Notes: generated from the letters alone by a model not told the origin. DNA of 64,000 nucleotides from Gilliamella apicola (GCF_003202915.1 NZ_QGLP01000006.1:62001-126000); one strand, 5' to 3'. Shown: positions 38,236 to 46,480, counted from the stretch's first letter. A program made the numbers and translations.

Positions 38236-39300
38236 TTATACATAACCTAACGATTTGATTTGTTGTCTCACATTGTCAGGAAATACAGTCTGTTGCCAGA
38301 GCCTTTGGCTTAAAGATAGTAAGGTCTCTTTTTGTCCGGAAATAATCCAATTAGCTAATTCGTCAGCAACATTCGGATATATAATCGGTTTGGTTGAGGG
38401 TAAGCTAAGCCAATATTTTAGCTTCAAACTACTTAGATTTTCCATCACGGTTGCCATATCTAAAGATTGCAAGCATTGAGCATTGTAAACTTGCTCGAAT
38501 TGACCAGCGACTGGCTTAGTGAGAATCTTCTTGCCTAAAGATAACGCTTCGGAAATTAATGCAAATCCGGTATTGGAAATAATACCAGAACAACTAAGTA
38601 AAGCTTGGGTAAAAGTATCTCTACTTAACGGTTGTAGCAATAAATTCTTACGTTCAGAAATTTGTTTCACATCGGGATGAAAACAACAAAATTGGTATTG
38701 TGGAAATTGATTGACTAGTTGAGCAATTTCCTGCAAATCTTCAAACGGCAAATAGACAACAATTTTACCATCTTCGGTTGGCTGAGTTTCAAATGAATCA
38801 ATCATCGGTGGAATAAGTTTCTGACCAAAATGAAACCAATGCAAACCAATTGGTTTAGTAACCGGAGCATAGTACTTCATGATTACATTTGCTATCATGC
38901 CATACTCTTTAGGTTTCAGATAATGGCAAATGGATTGGTTACTGATACCTAAACAATCTCGATTTTGATGATGTGCAGCCCAAGCGCTCACTGGCTCAAA
39001 ATCACTAATAATGCAATCATATTTTGATAAATCGAGATCACGAACATCTTTTATTAATCTAAAGGCACGAATTCGTTGAATGGTTTTACGAAAATTGATT
39101 TTTCCATTAAGTGTCGCAAAAGACAAACCACTAAAAGTTCGATAATTACCAAAGGCCTGCATATCAAAGTAATCTTTAGGATCACGACCACTTAAAATAT
39201 AATCAACATCAGCACCAGCCTTTTTTAAAGCTTTTGCTAATGTTCTACAACGACTGATATGGCCATTTCCTGTTCCTTGAACTCCGTAAAGAATTTTCAT
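38236..39300 (-). CDS. Glycosyltransferase of the MJ1255/VC2487 family
   Basis: A 354-residue GT-B-fold protein beginning MKILYGVQGTGNGHISRC, the hallmark of this family, with IISDFEP near residue 95 and the sugar-nucleotide region ISNTGFALISEALSLGKK near 258. MJ1255/VC2487 proteins are related to UDP-GlcNAc:lipid transferases, but no substrate is established. An in-frame start at 39351 would add 17 residues without conservation. It is probably cotranscribed with folA. The 254 bases upstream hold no clear feature. Confidence 0.78.
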   Translation of the reverse strand: MKILYGVQGTGNGHISRCRTLAKALKKAGADVDYILSGRDPKDYFDMQAFGNYRTFSGLSFATLNGKINFRKTIQRIRAFRLIKDVRDLDLSKYDCIISDFEPVSAWAAHHQNRDCLGISNQSICHYLKPKEYGMIANVIMKYYAPVTKPIGLHWFHFGQKLIPPMIDSFETQPTEDGKIVVYLPFEDLQEIAQLVNQFPQYQFCCFHPDVKQISERKNLLLQPLSRDTFTQALLSCSGIISNTGFALISEALSLGKKILTKPVAGQFEQVYNAQCLQSLDMATVMENLSSLKLKYWLSLPSTKPIIYPNVADELANWIISGQKETLLSLSQRLWQQTVFPDNVRQQIKSLGYV

Positions 39301-39554
39301 ATCGTTTTTATTCAGAATAATATTTTTATATAAATATAATACCAGAACCATTTATGTTTGGCTTATTTATTTTATGATTATCTTTTACTGCAAAACTATT
39401 AGCAGTCAATTAATGTAAATATTGCAGATTGAAAGATTGTTGATTATTCGCAATTGAACTTGAATAAAACTGCCAGTTGCTAAAATGGTATAAATTTTAT
39501 GTTTTATCTAGTAAAATAAAATTAAGGTTTGTTAGATTAATTGTGTGATAAACA

Positions 39555-39923
39555 ATGCCATTAGCCTTTAACAAAAAGCGAGCTAATATTTTAATTATAT
39601 CGACAATCTTTTTGTTTTTTTCTTCTATTTGGCATTTTTCGTCAATTATTCCCAAACCCTGTTCAGCTGACCATTCACCAATGTTTATCTCCTTAAAGGT
39701 GAACGCAAATCTCAATTATTCAATTACAGATTTGCCGACTTCTAAATCAACAAAACCTTTTATTGGTAAATCAGTTAATCATTGCACCAATTGTGGTACA
39801 GTAATAACTAATTACACTATTAATATTGATTATCCGATTCACCGCGAACAATATCTACTAACTAACGTTATACCTGAATATAAAGAATTTATTCCTGAGT
39901 TAAAACCACCAAAATTTATCTAA
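39555..39923 (+). CDS. Small exported or membrane-anchored protein of unknown function
   Basis: A 122-residue reading frame with a basic N-terminus and one hydrophobic segment (about 12-30), then a Cys in KPCSADHS near 35 and a CTNCG pair near 77-80. The rest is polar, with a proline-rich C-terminus. No ribosome binding site is obvious. It lies 120 bases before the multicopper oxidase gene and points the same way, so a link with periplasmic copper handling is possible but unproven. No family recognised. Confidence 0.5.
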   Translation: MPLAFNKKRANILIISTIFLFFSSIWHFSSIIPKPCSADHSPMFISLKVNANLNYSITDLPTSKSTKPFIGKSVNHCTNCGTVITNYTINIDYPIHREQYLLTNVIPEYKEFIPELKPPKFI

Positions 39924-40043
39924 TTTACACTGCTGTGTATAAGTAATAAGTACTGGAAATCAATAACACAGTCTCTACAGCTTGTAGTTTTGCATGCTGA
40001 ATGTCTGTTATTGTTTAACGTAATAAATAATGATAGGAATAGT

Positions 40044-41597
40044 ATGAAACGCCGAAATTTTTTAAAGAATATAACCGCTGCCGTTGGTGGTTTAATTGCA
40101 ACTAAAGCCATTGCCAATTTGGATAATTCACCAATATCTGACATGGTTTGTGATGTTAAATCTGATAATTGTGACAAGGGGGACAACATGCACGATCATA
40201 TGAATATGAATATGAATATGAACATGAGCACCAAAAAACCGCAAAAACTATTATCTACTTCAGCATTACCAAAAGGTCAGGATTTACCCAAATTCAAGCA
40301 TTTAAAGAATAATAGTAATCAATCAGGTTTATTCGAAGCAACTATTGAAGCAAAACCAGTAAAAATTGCTTTAACACCTGATATTACTACAGAGTTTTGG
40401 GCATATAATGATTCAATTCCAGGACCACTTATTGAAGTTTATGAGGGCGATAAAGTCAAACTTACAGTGAAAAATAAACTTCCACAAGCAACAACTGTAC
40501 ACTGGCATGGTTTACTGGTTCCTTCAAATCAAGATGGCAATCCACAAGATGAAATCCCAGCCGGTGGAGAGCGTATTTATGAATTTACCATTCCTGAAGA
40601 TAGTGCTGGTACCTATTGGTACCATCCGCATGGTCATAATACCGTTGCAGAACAAGTCGCCAGAGGATTAGCGGGTGTATTTATTGTTCGAAGTAAAAAC
40701 GATCCATTAGCCTCGTTACCTGAACTCAATTGGTTTTTCTCGGATCTAAAACTGACAGACAAAGGAGAGATTGCCGATAACTCAATGACGGATTGGATGA
40801 ATGGTCGAGAAGGGCAATTTGTGTTAATTAATGGTGGTTATCGTCCAAAAATGAAAGTTGATAGCGCAACTCGTGTTCGTGTTTGGAATGCCTGTTCGGG
40901 CCGTTATCTTAACCTTTCTATTCCCGGTTGTGATGTTTTCTTAGTCGGGAGTGATGGTGGATTAATGCCTGAACCTATTTCTCTTGAAAAGCCTCTCTTG
41001 TTATCACCAGCTGAACGCGCTGAATTGGTAATTTTACCCAAACAAACCGGCACTGTATATTTACAATCAATTGGTTACGATCGCGGCAAAATGGGAAATG
41101 TGCCGGTAGAACAAGATATTATACTTGCTGAATTAGAACTTCATCAGGCCAATTCAATTGTCTTACCATCTACATTACGTACCCTACCAAAAATGGCAGA
41201 AGCAAAAGCCCATAAATCACTTGAATATACCGAAGTGATGGATAAAAGCGAACCTAGAGGGGGCATGCTATTTTTAATTAATGGTAAACGCCATGATATG
41301 AAACGTATTGATCTAGAAAGCAAAATACATGAGGTTGAAGAGTGGACGATAACCAATAACTCACATATGGATCATAACTTCCATATTCATGGTACACAAT
41401 TCACTGTCGTATCCCATGAATTTGATGGTAAAAAATATCCTCCAGAATATGTCGCATTAAAAGATACCATCAATTTACGCCCTCACGAAAAAATCACCAT
41501 AAAAATCCAGCAAAACATGCCTGGATTACGTATGTATCATTGTCATATTATCGAGCATGAAACGCTTGGCATGATGGGACAATTGATGGTTAAATAA
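40044..41597 (+). CDS. cueO: Tat-exported multicopper oxidase, CueO-like
   Basis: A periplasmic copper oxidase of 517 residues. It starts MKRRNFLKNITAAVGG, a twin-arginine signal. Copper ligands are in TVHWHGLL (near 150), YWYHPHGH (near 192), FHIHGTQF (near 450) and the Cys-His block YHCHIIEHETLGMM (near 495), giving type 1, 2 and 3 centres. A His/Met-rich stretch at about 49-61 (HDHMNMNMNMNM) precedes the first cupredoxin domain, unlike E. coli CueO, which has its Met-rich insert in domain 3. It probably oxidises Cu(I) and protects the periplasm. The ATG at 40044 has TAGGA upstream; a longer frame from 39990 would bury the Tat signal. Confidence 0.9.
   Translation: MKRRNFLKNITAAVGGLIATKAIANLDNSPISDMVCDVKSDNCDKGDNMHDHMNMNMNMNMSTKKPQKLLSTSALPKGQDLPKFKHLKNNSNQSGLFEATIEAKPVKIALTPDITTEFWAYNDSIPGPLIEVYEGDKVKLTVKNKLPQATTVHWHGLLVPSNQDGNPQDEIPAGGERIYEFTIPEDSAGTYWYHPHGHNTVAEQVARGLAGVFIVRSKNDPLASLPELNWFFSDLKLTDKGEIADNSMTDWMNGREGQFVLINGGYRPKMKVDSATRVRVWNACSGRYLNLSIPGCDVFLVGSDGGLMPEPISLEKPLLLSPAERAELVILPKQTGTVYLQSIGYDRGKMGNVPVEQDIILAELELHQANSIVLPSTLRTLPKMAEAKAHKSLEYTEVMDKSEPRGGMLFLINGKRHDMKRIDLESKIHEVEEWTITNNSHMDHNFHIHGTQFTVVSHEFDGKKYPPEYVALKDTINLRPHEKITIKIQQNMPGLRMYHCHIIEHETLGMMGQLMVK
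40200..40223 (+). repeat. Hexanucleotide repeat inside the multicopper oxidase gene
   Basis: ATGAAT three times followed by ATGAAC, encoding Met-Asn four times. Units of 6 bases keep the frame, so slippage would change only the number of Met-Asn pairs. Confidence 0.85.
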
Positions 41598-41608
41598 ACT
41601 AATCAGTT

Positions 41609-41644
41609 ATCTCCCTTCCCTTGTTTATTTAAGGTAAGGGAGAT
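41609..41644. terminator. Terminator between multicopper oxidase and deoR-type gene
   Basis: ATCTCCCTT/AAGGGAGAT with an inner CCTT/AAGG pairing, between convergent genes; T-rich sequence follows on the plus strand. Confidence 0.75.
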
Positions 41645-41675
41645 CTTTATTATTTGGTGTTGATAAGAAATATTC

Positions 41676-42431
41676 TTAACACAAAATAACTTTGGTTTTA
41701 ACTTCTAACTTAGCAACCTGTGCCTGATCAGCAAGATTATTGGTAATTAATGCGGTTATATCACGCCAATCACAAATTTTATACAGACTCTTCCTATTAA
41801 ATTTAGTGTAGTCGCCTAAAATATACTTTTTCTCGGCATGAGCGATGATGGCTTTATCAATATAAGCGTCTGAAGATGAAGGACTTGAAGGTCCAGTTAA
41901 ATTACTAAATCCATCAGTACCTAAAAAACAGAGATCAACCTGAATTTCATTAATCATAGATAACGCCCAACCACCATAGACTGATGAACTTTTATTGCGT
42001 AACTCCCCACCAAACAAGAAAACTTGGTTTTCAGAGGAAATAAGCGTATTGGCAACTGGTAATGAATCTGTAAAAATTTTAAAACCTGAACGATACATCA
42101 ACAATTTGGCTAATTCTAATGTGGTACTACCAGTACCAATAATCATAGAACAATTATCAGGTAGTAACGTTAATGCTTTTTGCGCAATACTTTTCTTCAA
42201 GCTGCCATTTTCTTTCTCTCTAATTTGAAATGGATGTTCAATAGCACCTTGTTTTAACGTTGCACCGCCATGACATTTGACTAAATACCCTTTTTTTTCT
42301 AAATCGGATAAATCCTTACGAATGGTTTCGTAAGTCACTTGGTATTTGCGCGCTAACTCACTCACATATACTGTTCCAACAGTGATTAACTCTTCTAATA
42401 TTAATTCTCGTCTTTCATTCATTAATTGCAT
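41676..42431 (-). CDS. DeoR-family sugar-phosphate-responsive repressor
   Basis: A 251-residue regulator: DeoR helix-turn-helix at about 4-58 (VSELARKYQVTYETIRKDL) and a sugar-phosphate sensor domain of ISOCOT fold at about 75-230 (IGTGSTTLELAKLL near 103; LFGGELRNKSS near 148; FLGTDGFS near 175). It diverges from the isomerase/PTS operon starting at 42703, with paired operator-like repeats between them, and most likely represses that operon until its phosphosugar accumulates. The ATG at 42431 is preferred; a TTG at 42446 and an ATG at 42422 are alternatives. Confidence 0.85.
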   Translation of the reverse strand: MQLMNERRELILEELITVGTVYVSELARKYQVTYETIRKDLSDLEKKGYLVKCHGGATLKQGAIEHPFQIREKENGSLKKSIAQKALTLLPDNCSMIIGTGSTTLELAKLLMYRSGFKIFTDSLPVANTLISSENQVFLFGGELRNKSSSVYGGWALSMINEIQVDLCFLGTDGFSNLTGPSSPSSSDAYIDKAIIAHAEKKYILGDYTKFNRKSLYKICDWRDITALITNNLADQAQVAKLEVKTKVILC

Positions 42432-42578
42432 TGTTAACAATCTCAAAATTGATTTAGATATGACTAACCATGTCTGATTATTACCAATATTTTAGCAAAA
42501 AGTCCACATGATTCATTCATGACTCATCATATCTTTTCTGATCTCAAGTTGAATAACATATTATAAATAACAAATTAA

Positions 42579-42670
42579 AATTGGTTTATATTGGTTTTTT
42601 TAATATTATAAATCAGCATCTTATTATTTTTGTGATCCAGATCACATTGACTTACCAATAAAAACCAATT
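42579..42670. promoter_or_regulatory. Paired inverted operators flanking a CRP site in the PTS operon promoter
   Basis: AATTGGTTTATATTGGT (from 42579) and its inverted counterpart ACCAATAAAAACCAATT (42654-42670) differ at one position and each contain two TTGGT half-sites as direct repeats, as expected for DeoR-family operators. The right one covers the region just before and into a -10-like TATAAA (42670-42675). They lie on either side of the CRP site at 42631-42646. Confidence 0.7.
42631..42646. promoter_or_regulatory. CRP site before the isomerase/PTS operon
   Basis: TGTGA-TCCAGA-TCACA is a perfect match to both half-sites, centred about 43 bases before the likely transcription start, a class II position. 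Confidence 0.88.
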
Positions 42671-42702
42671 ATAAAATAATTATTAATTTAGGAGAGGAAA
42701 AA

Positions 42703-43224
42703 ATGAAAACAAAAATTGCTATAGCTAGTGACGACTTAGGTTTCGAATATAAAGAAGAAATCAAAAAATATCTTATTAATGAAAAAAATGCCGATGTTGT
42801 TTATGACCCGGTAAAGGTTAAAACAGATGGTATTAATACTTATGCCAAATTGGCTGATGAAATGTCAATCTTGATTCAGAAAGATGTTTGTCGTTTAGGA
42901 ATATATATTTGTGGAACAGGTATTGGTTTTACCTGCCAAGCTAACAAACACTGGGGTATTCGTGCTGTTGCTGTCACTAATCCCTATTCAGCTAAACGAG
43001 CTAGGCTAAGCAATAATGCTCAAATCATAGGACTAGGTTGTCGAGTCAATAGCCTTGAATATACCAAAATGATCTTAGACGCATGGTACGACCAACCATT
43101 TGATTTTACTACTGCGCGTGAAAATTCTAAGAAAAACTTGCTTGAAGCTGAGCGTAATGACAATGCGTTATTGGTCAAACCTGCTCATATTGCTTGGAAT
43201 ATGGGCTTTCGAGCCAATGAGTAA
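42703..43224 (+). CDS. RpiB/LacAB-family sugar-phosphate isomerase homologue
   Basis: A 173-residue protein of the RpiB/LacA/LacB family with the active-site Cys70 in the CGTGIGF loop and the NKHWGIRAV segment (81-89). Two histidines of E. coli RpiB are replaced: the CDH near the N-terminus is here SDD (residues 9-11), and the QHN segment is RLSNN (S103). It is therefore unlikely to be an ordinary ribose-5-phosphate isomerase. First gene of the operon with a strong AGGAGAGG ribosome binding site, followed by PTS genes. Aldose-ketose isomerisation of the incoming phosphosugar is the probable role; the sugar is unknown. Confidence 0.8.
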   Translation: MKTKIAIASDDLGFEYKEEIKKYLINEKNADVVYDPVKVKTDGINTYAKLADEMSILIQKDVCRLGIYICGTGIGFTCQANKHWGIRAVAVTNPYSAKRARLSNNAQIIGLGCRVNSLEYTKMILDAWYDQPFDFTTARENSKKNLLEAERNDNALLVKPAHIAWNMGFRANE

Positions 43225-43242
43225 CGATAAAAGGAGTCACAT

Positions 43243-44613
43243 ATGGAATTAATTACACAATTTATCAATGATTTAGGAAACTTTATTTTTATTCCGATAA
43301 TATTTTTAATCTTAATGGCTGCGCTCGGCAGGCCTATTTCTGAATGTATTGCGTCTGCAATGAAAGTTGGCATTGGATTTATTGCATTAAGTATGACAAT
43401 TAAATTTATGCTAGATAAAATGGCACCTGCCGTTACGGGGCTAGCCGAAAGTACCGGTTCGTCATTAAGTGCAATTGATGTTGGTGGCGCTGCAACTGCG
43501 GTAATGGGCTTTGGTTCAAGCATGGGACCAATTATTATTCCATTATGTGTTGCCGTAAATGTTCTATTACTAATTATGAAAATCACTGATTGTGTGAATG
43601 TGGATGTGTTTAATTTACACCAAAATGCATCAATGGGAGCAATTGTCGGCGTTTATTCAGGTAGTTTTTTATATGGTGTATTAACAGCCGCACTATTTCA
43701 CGTTTGGGCATTAATTGCTGCTGATCTAGGCGCAAAGAATAATGAGAAATTCTTTAATCTTCCAGAAGGTGTCTCAATTTCGCATCCGGTTGCAAACACC
43801 TATCTTATCTTTGCTTATCCATTTAATTGGATTTATGACCGTATCCCGGGTTTTAGAAATATAACTGTAACCGCAGAGACTATTCAAAAACGTTTTGGGG
43901 TACTTGGTGATCCAACCGTAGTCGGTTTTATTATTGGTGTTTTACTTGGTTTTTGCGGTTACTCATGGCAAAGTCCTTATCATACTATTATTTCAAGCTT
44001 ACAGTTAGGCATGTATTTAGCGGCGGTAATGTTATTGTTGCCTCGCATGACCTCAATTATGATGGAAGGTCTAGTTCCTTTATCTAATGTGGCTAGAAAA
44101 AAATTAGTTAAACGTTTTCCTAATCGCGATATTACTGTAGGTATGGATACCGCATTAATTGTGGGTAATCCTTCGGTTATCGCTCCAGCTTTATTATTGA
44201 TTCCTATTATTGTCATTTTAGCGGTGGTTTTACCTGGTAATAAAGTCATGCCGTTGGGTGATCTATCACAATTTGTCTTCTTTATTGCCTGTATGGTTCC
44301 TGTATTTAAAGGGAATATTATTCGGACTTGGGTTACCTCAATATTTTTATTTGGTGGAGGTTTATATATCGCGTCATGGATGACCCCTGCAACCAACGAA
44401 GTATTCCAAGCGTTTGGTTCTAATCCTGATGCCTCTGTAATGTATACCTCATTAAATCCGTCAGCCAATCCATTTACTGGACTCTTTGCAGCAACTAGCC
44501 ATGTCGGAATATTTGGTTACTTATTGATTGGCTTAATTTTGCTATCTGTGGGCTACCTATTAAAGAAAAAAGAAAAAAATTCAAAAATTAATACAAGCGA
44601 GGTTTCAAAATGA
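43243..44613 (+). CDS. PTS EIIC, galactitol (Gat/Sgc) family
   Basis: A 456-residue membrane permease with about 10-12 hydrophobic segments, including SIVMGFGSSMGP-type and FNLHQNASMGAIVG motifs typical of the GatC/SgcC family (about 95 and 125). It transports and, with the IIA and IIB partners, phosphorylates its substrate. The stop overlaps the IIB start by ATGA. Galactitol is not the assured substrate, because tagatose-bisphosphate aldolase and polyol dehydrogenase genes are absent and two isomerases are present instead. Confidence 0.85.
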   Translation: MELITQFINDLGNFIFIPIIFLILMAALGRPISECIASAMKVGIGFIALSMTIKFMLDKMAPAVTGLAESTGSSLSAIDVGGAATAVMGFGSSMGPIIIPLCVAVNVLLLIMKITDCVNVDVFNLHQNASMGAIVGVYSGSFLYGVLTAALFHVWALIAADLGAKNNEKFFNLPEGVSISHPVANTYLIFAYPFNWIYDRIPGFRNITVTAETIQKRFGVLGDPTVVGFIIGVLLGFCGYSWQSPYHTIISSLQLGMYLAAVMLLLPRMTSIMMEGLVPLSNVARKKLVKRFPNRDITVGMDTALIVGNPSVIAPALLLIPIIVILAVVLPGNKVMPLGDLSQFVFFIACMVPVFKGNIIRTWVTSIFLFGGGLYIASWMTPATNEVFQAFGSNPDASVMYTSLNPSANPFTGLFAATSHVGIFGYLLIGLILLSVGYLLKKKEKNSKINTSEVSK

Positions 44614-44894
44614 AAAAAATATTAGTGGTATGTGGTAATGGCATTGCTTCTTCATCAATTATGGTTTCAATTTTGCAAGATTATTTGAAAGAACAACATA
44701 TTGATGCACAAGTAGATAAATCATCACTTATGGCTTGCAATGCTGATATTTTTAATAGTTATGATTTAGTGGTTTCATCAACTAAAATTGATAATCCAGA
44801 TATTACAACCAATGTCATTGTTGGTGCTGGTTTACTCACCGGTATTGGCGAAGATGCCATTTTTGATGCGGTTAAGCAGAACTTAACGCAATAA
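44610..44894 (+). CDS. PTS EIIB, galactitol family
   Basis: A 94-residue cytoplasmic phosphocarrier. C8 in VVCGNGIASS is the phosphorylation site. It is typical in length for GatB/SgcB. It overlaps the IIC gene and lies 14 bases before the IIA gene. Confidence 0.88.
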   Translation: MKKILVVCGNGIASSSIMVSILQDYLKEQHIDAQVDKSSLMACNADIFNSYDLVVSSTKIDNPDITTNVIVGAGLLTGIGEDAIFDAVKQNLTQ

Positions 44895-44908
44895 TTAGGA
44901 AGTTAACC

Positions 44909-45358
44909 ATGCACATTTTAGTTCATGATTTACAGGAAAAAGTAAAAACATATCAAGATGCGATATTAACTTCAGGCGAATATTTATTAGAAAAAAATTA
45001 TATTACACCTGAATATATTACGGCTTGTATTGACCGGGAAAAAAATTATCCAACAGGATTACTTATCAACAGTGGCATAGGTATTGCTATACCACATGGT
45101 AATTCCCAGTTCGTTAAATCAGATTCAATTAGTTTAGTTCGTTCAAGCAAAGGGGTAATTTTTGGTCAAATGGCAGATGCTAGTTTGAAGGTAACTTGCC
45201 AATTGATCTTCAATTTAGCATTAGCAACAAGCGAGCAGCATTTATCAATACTTAGACGTTTAGTTACTTTATTTCAAGATGAATCTTTTGTAAGTAAATG
45301 CCAACAGTTTAATTGCCAGCAAACTGAAGAATTAATCATTCAGCAGTTAAACATTTAG
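44909..45358 (+). CDS. PTS EIIA, fructose/mannitol superfamily (GatA/SgcA type)
   Basis: A 149-residue phosphocarrier with the active-site H63 in IAIPHGN. It passes phosphate from HPr to the IIB cysteine. AGGA precedes the ATG. It completes the three-part EII; an intercistronic hairpin follows. Confidence 0.88.
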   Translation: MHILVHDLQEKVKTYQDAILTSGEYLLEKNYITPEYITACIDREKNYPTGLLINSGIGIAIPHGNSQFVKSDSISLVRSSKGVIFGQMADASLKVTCQLIFNLALATSEQHLSILRRLVTLFQDESFVSKCQQFNCQQTEELIIQQLNI

Positions 45359-45371
45359 TTTACCTTTTATA

Positions 45372-45401
45372 GTCGAAAAATAGCATTAGCTATTTTTCGA
45401 C
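45372..45401 (+). other. Perfect intercistronic hairpin before the SIS gene
   Basis: GTCGAAAAATAGC-ATTA-GCTATTTTTCGAC, a 13-bp perfect stem, ends directly before the AGGAG ribosome binding site of the next gene. It could attenuate, block processing, or set the relative amount of the last enzyme. No U-tract follows. Confidence 0.7.
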
Positions 45402-45412
45402 AGGAGACAGCA

Positions 45413-45952
45413 GTGAAAGCACAATTAATTATTAATGAATTGAATCAATCCGTTAAAACATTGAGCGATGATGACATCATTGATCTAATACAAAAAATAC
45501 AACAGCATAAGCGTATATTTGTCTATGGCACAGGACGCTCAGGTCTTATGCTCAAGGCATTTGCAATGAGACTTATGCAACTTGGTTTAAACTCTTTTGT
45601 TGTCGGTGAAACAACCACTCCATCGGTTCAGAAAGGAGATTTACTTATTCTCGCCTCCGCATCTGGTGAAACAGAAAGCGTAAATATTATGGCGAAATCA
45701 GCACGCAATCAAGGAATTGACTTAGCCATTATTTGCGCATCCGACACATCAACATTAGCAAAACTCCAAACTCCAAACATATTATTACAATCCGGAACCA
45801 AATTTAATCAGTCACAAGTTAGCCAACAACCTTTAGGTAGCCTTTTTGAGCAAATGCTACTAATTATATTTGATACTGTTATTTTAGTTATGAGTAGAGA
45901 GCAAAATGAGAGTAATAATGATATGGCAAAACGACATGCTAGTTTAGAATAA
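45413..45952 (+). CDS. SIS-domain protein, 6-phospho-3-hexuloisomerase-like
   Basis: A 179-residue single SIS domain: GTGRSGLMLKAFAMRLMQLG near residues 39-58 and a second phosphate-binding loop ASASGETESV near 81-90, closely resembling HxlB/PHI enzymes that convert 3-hexulose-6-phosphate to fructose-6-phosphate. No 3-hexulose-6-phosphate synthase is near, so it may act directly on the PTS product. The start is GTG with AGGAG at good distance. Last gene of the PTS operon. Confidence 0.82.
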   Translation: MKAQLIINELNQSVKTLSDDDIIDLIQKIQQHKRIFVYGTGRSGLMLKAFAMRLMQLGLNSFVVGETTTPSVQKGDLLILASASGETESVNIMAKSARNQGIDLAIICASDTSTLAKLQTPNILLQSGTKFNQSQVSQQPLGSLFEQMLLIIFDTVILVMSREQNESNNDMAKRHASLE

Positions 45953-45971
45953 TATTACCGTAATTCGACTG

Positions 45972-45999
45972 AAAACCACTTGTTTTTATCAGTGGTTTT
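45972..45999 (+). terminator. Terminator of the PTS operon
   Basis: AAAACCACT/AGTGGTTTT hairpin with a T-rich end, 20 bases after the stop of the SIS gene. Confidence 0.8.
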
Positions 46000-46135
46000 A
46001 AAATCAGACACTACCTATCAGCTCTATTTTAAAATTAATTTCTTTTTATAAATAGATGAATCCTAAATAATAAACAATTACCTATTTGTAATAATAGTTT
46101 TTCATTTTGGCAAAAAATGCTAAGATATTACCGTT

Positions 46136-46480
46136 ATGACCGTGATTAATTACTGGCAAAAAATTAGTAAACGCCTCATCATTAAAACTGCACTATCGCA
46201 CTTATTATTAGGTGTGATTGCTACTGGGTTCGGTTTTTACGAAAAAGGTGTATTACCAATTCAATCATCTTCCACCCAGGTGGGGATTATTGCGATTACG
46301 GCAATTGTACAAGATCACCAAACACCGATAAGAAAAGAATCACAAACTTTACCTTTGTCACAAAAACAGCATTACGATAAGCAAATTGTCTCGTTAACTT
46401 ATGACAAAGTGAACCCAAGCACCGTTATTCGATTATCACCCTATAATGGAATAAGGGCCGGTCCCCAAGCTACCGTTTAA
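46136..46480 (+). CDS. secM: SecM secretion monitor with a divergent arrest motif
   Basis: A 114-residue protein with one hydrophobic N-terminal segment (about 15-35) and a C-terminus ending GIRAGP plus four residues (QATV), at residues 105-114. E. coli SecM ends the same way and stalls the ribosome there, which exposes the secA ribosome binding site until SecA pulls the nascent chain. The GIRAGP core, including the critical Arg (R107) and final Pro (P110), is intact, but the Phe and Trp-Ile required upstream in E. coli (FxxxxWIxxxxGIRAGP) correspond to P94, R99 and L100. It is directly upstream of secA and short compared with the 170-residue E. coli protein. Confidence 0.88.
   Translation: MTVINYWQKISKRLIIKTALSHLLLGVIATGFGFYEKGVLPIQSSSTQVGIIAITAIVQDHQTPIRKESQTLPLSQKQHYDKQIVSLTYDKVNPSTVIRLSPYNGIRAGPQATV

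Noticed and set aside
43980-44468. Open frame of 162 codons antisense to the PTS IIC gene
   Set aside because: Entirely inside a clear membrane permease gene; no family features. The same applies to other antisense frames in galE, relA, citF, secA and lgoT.
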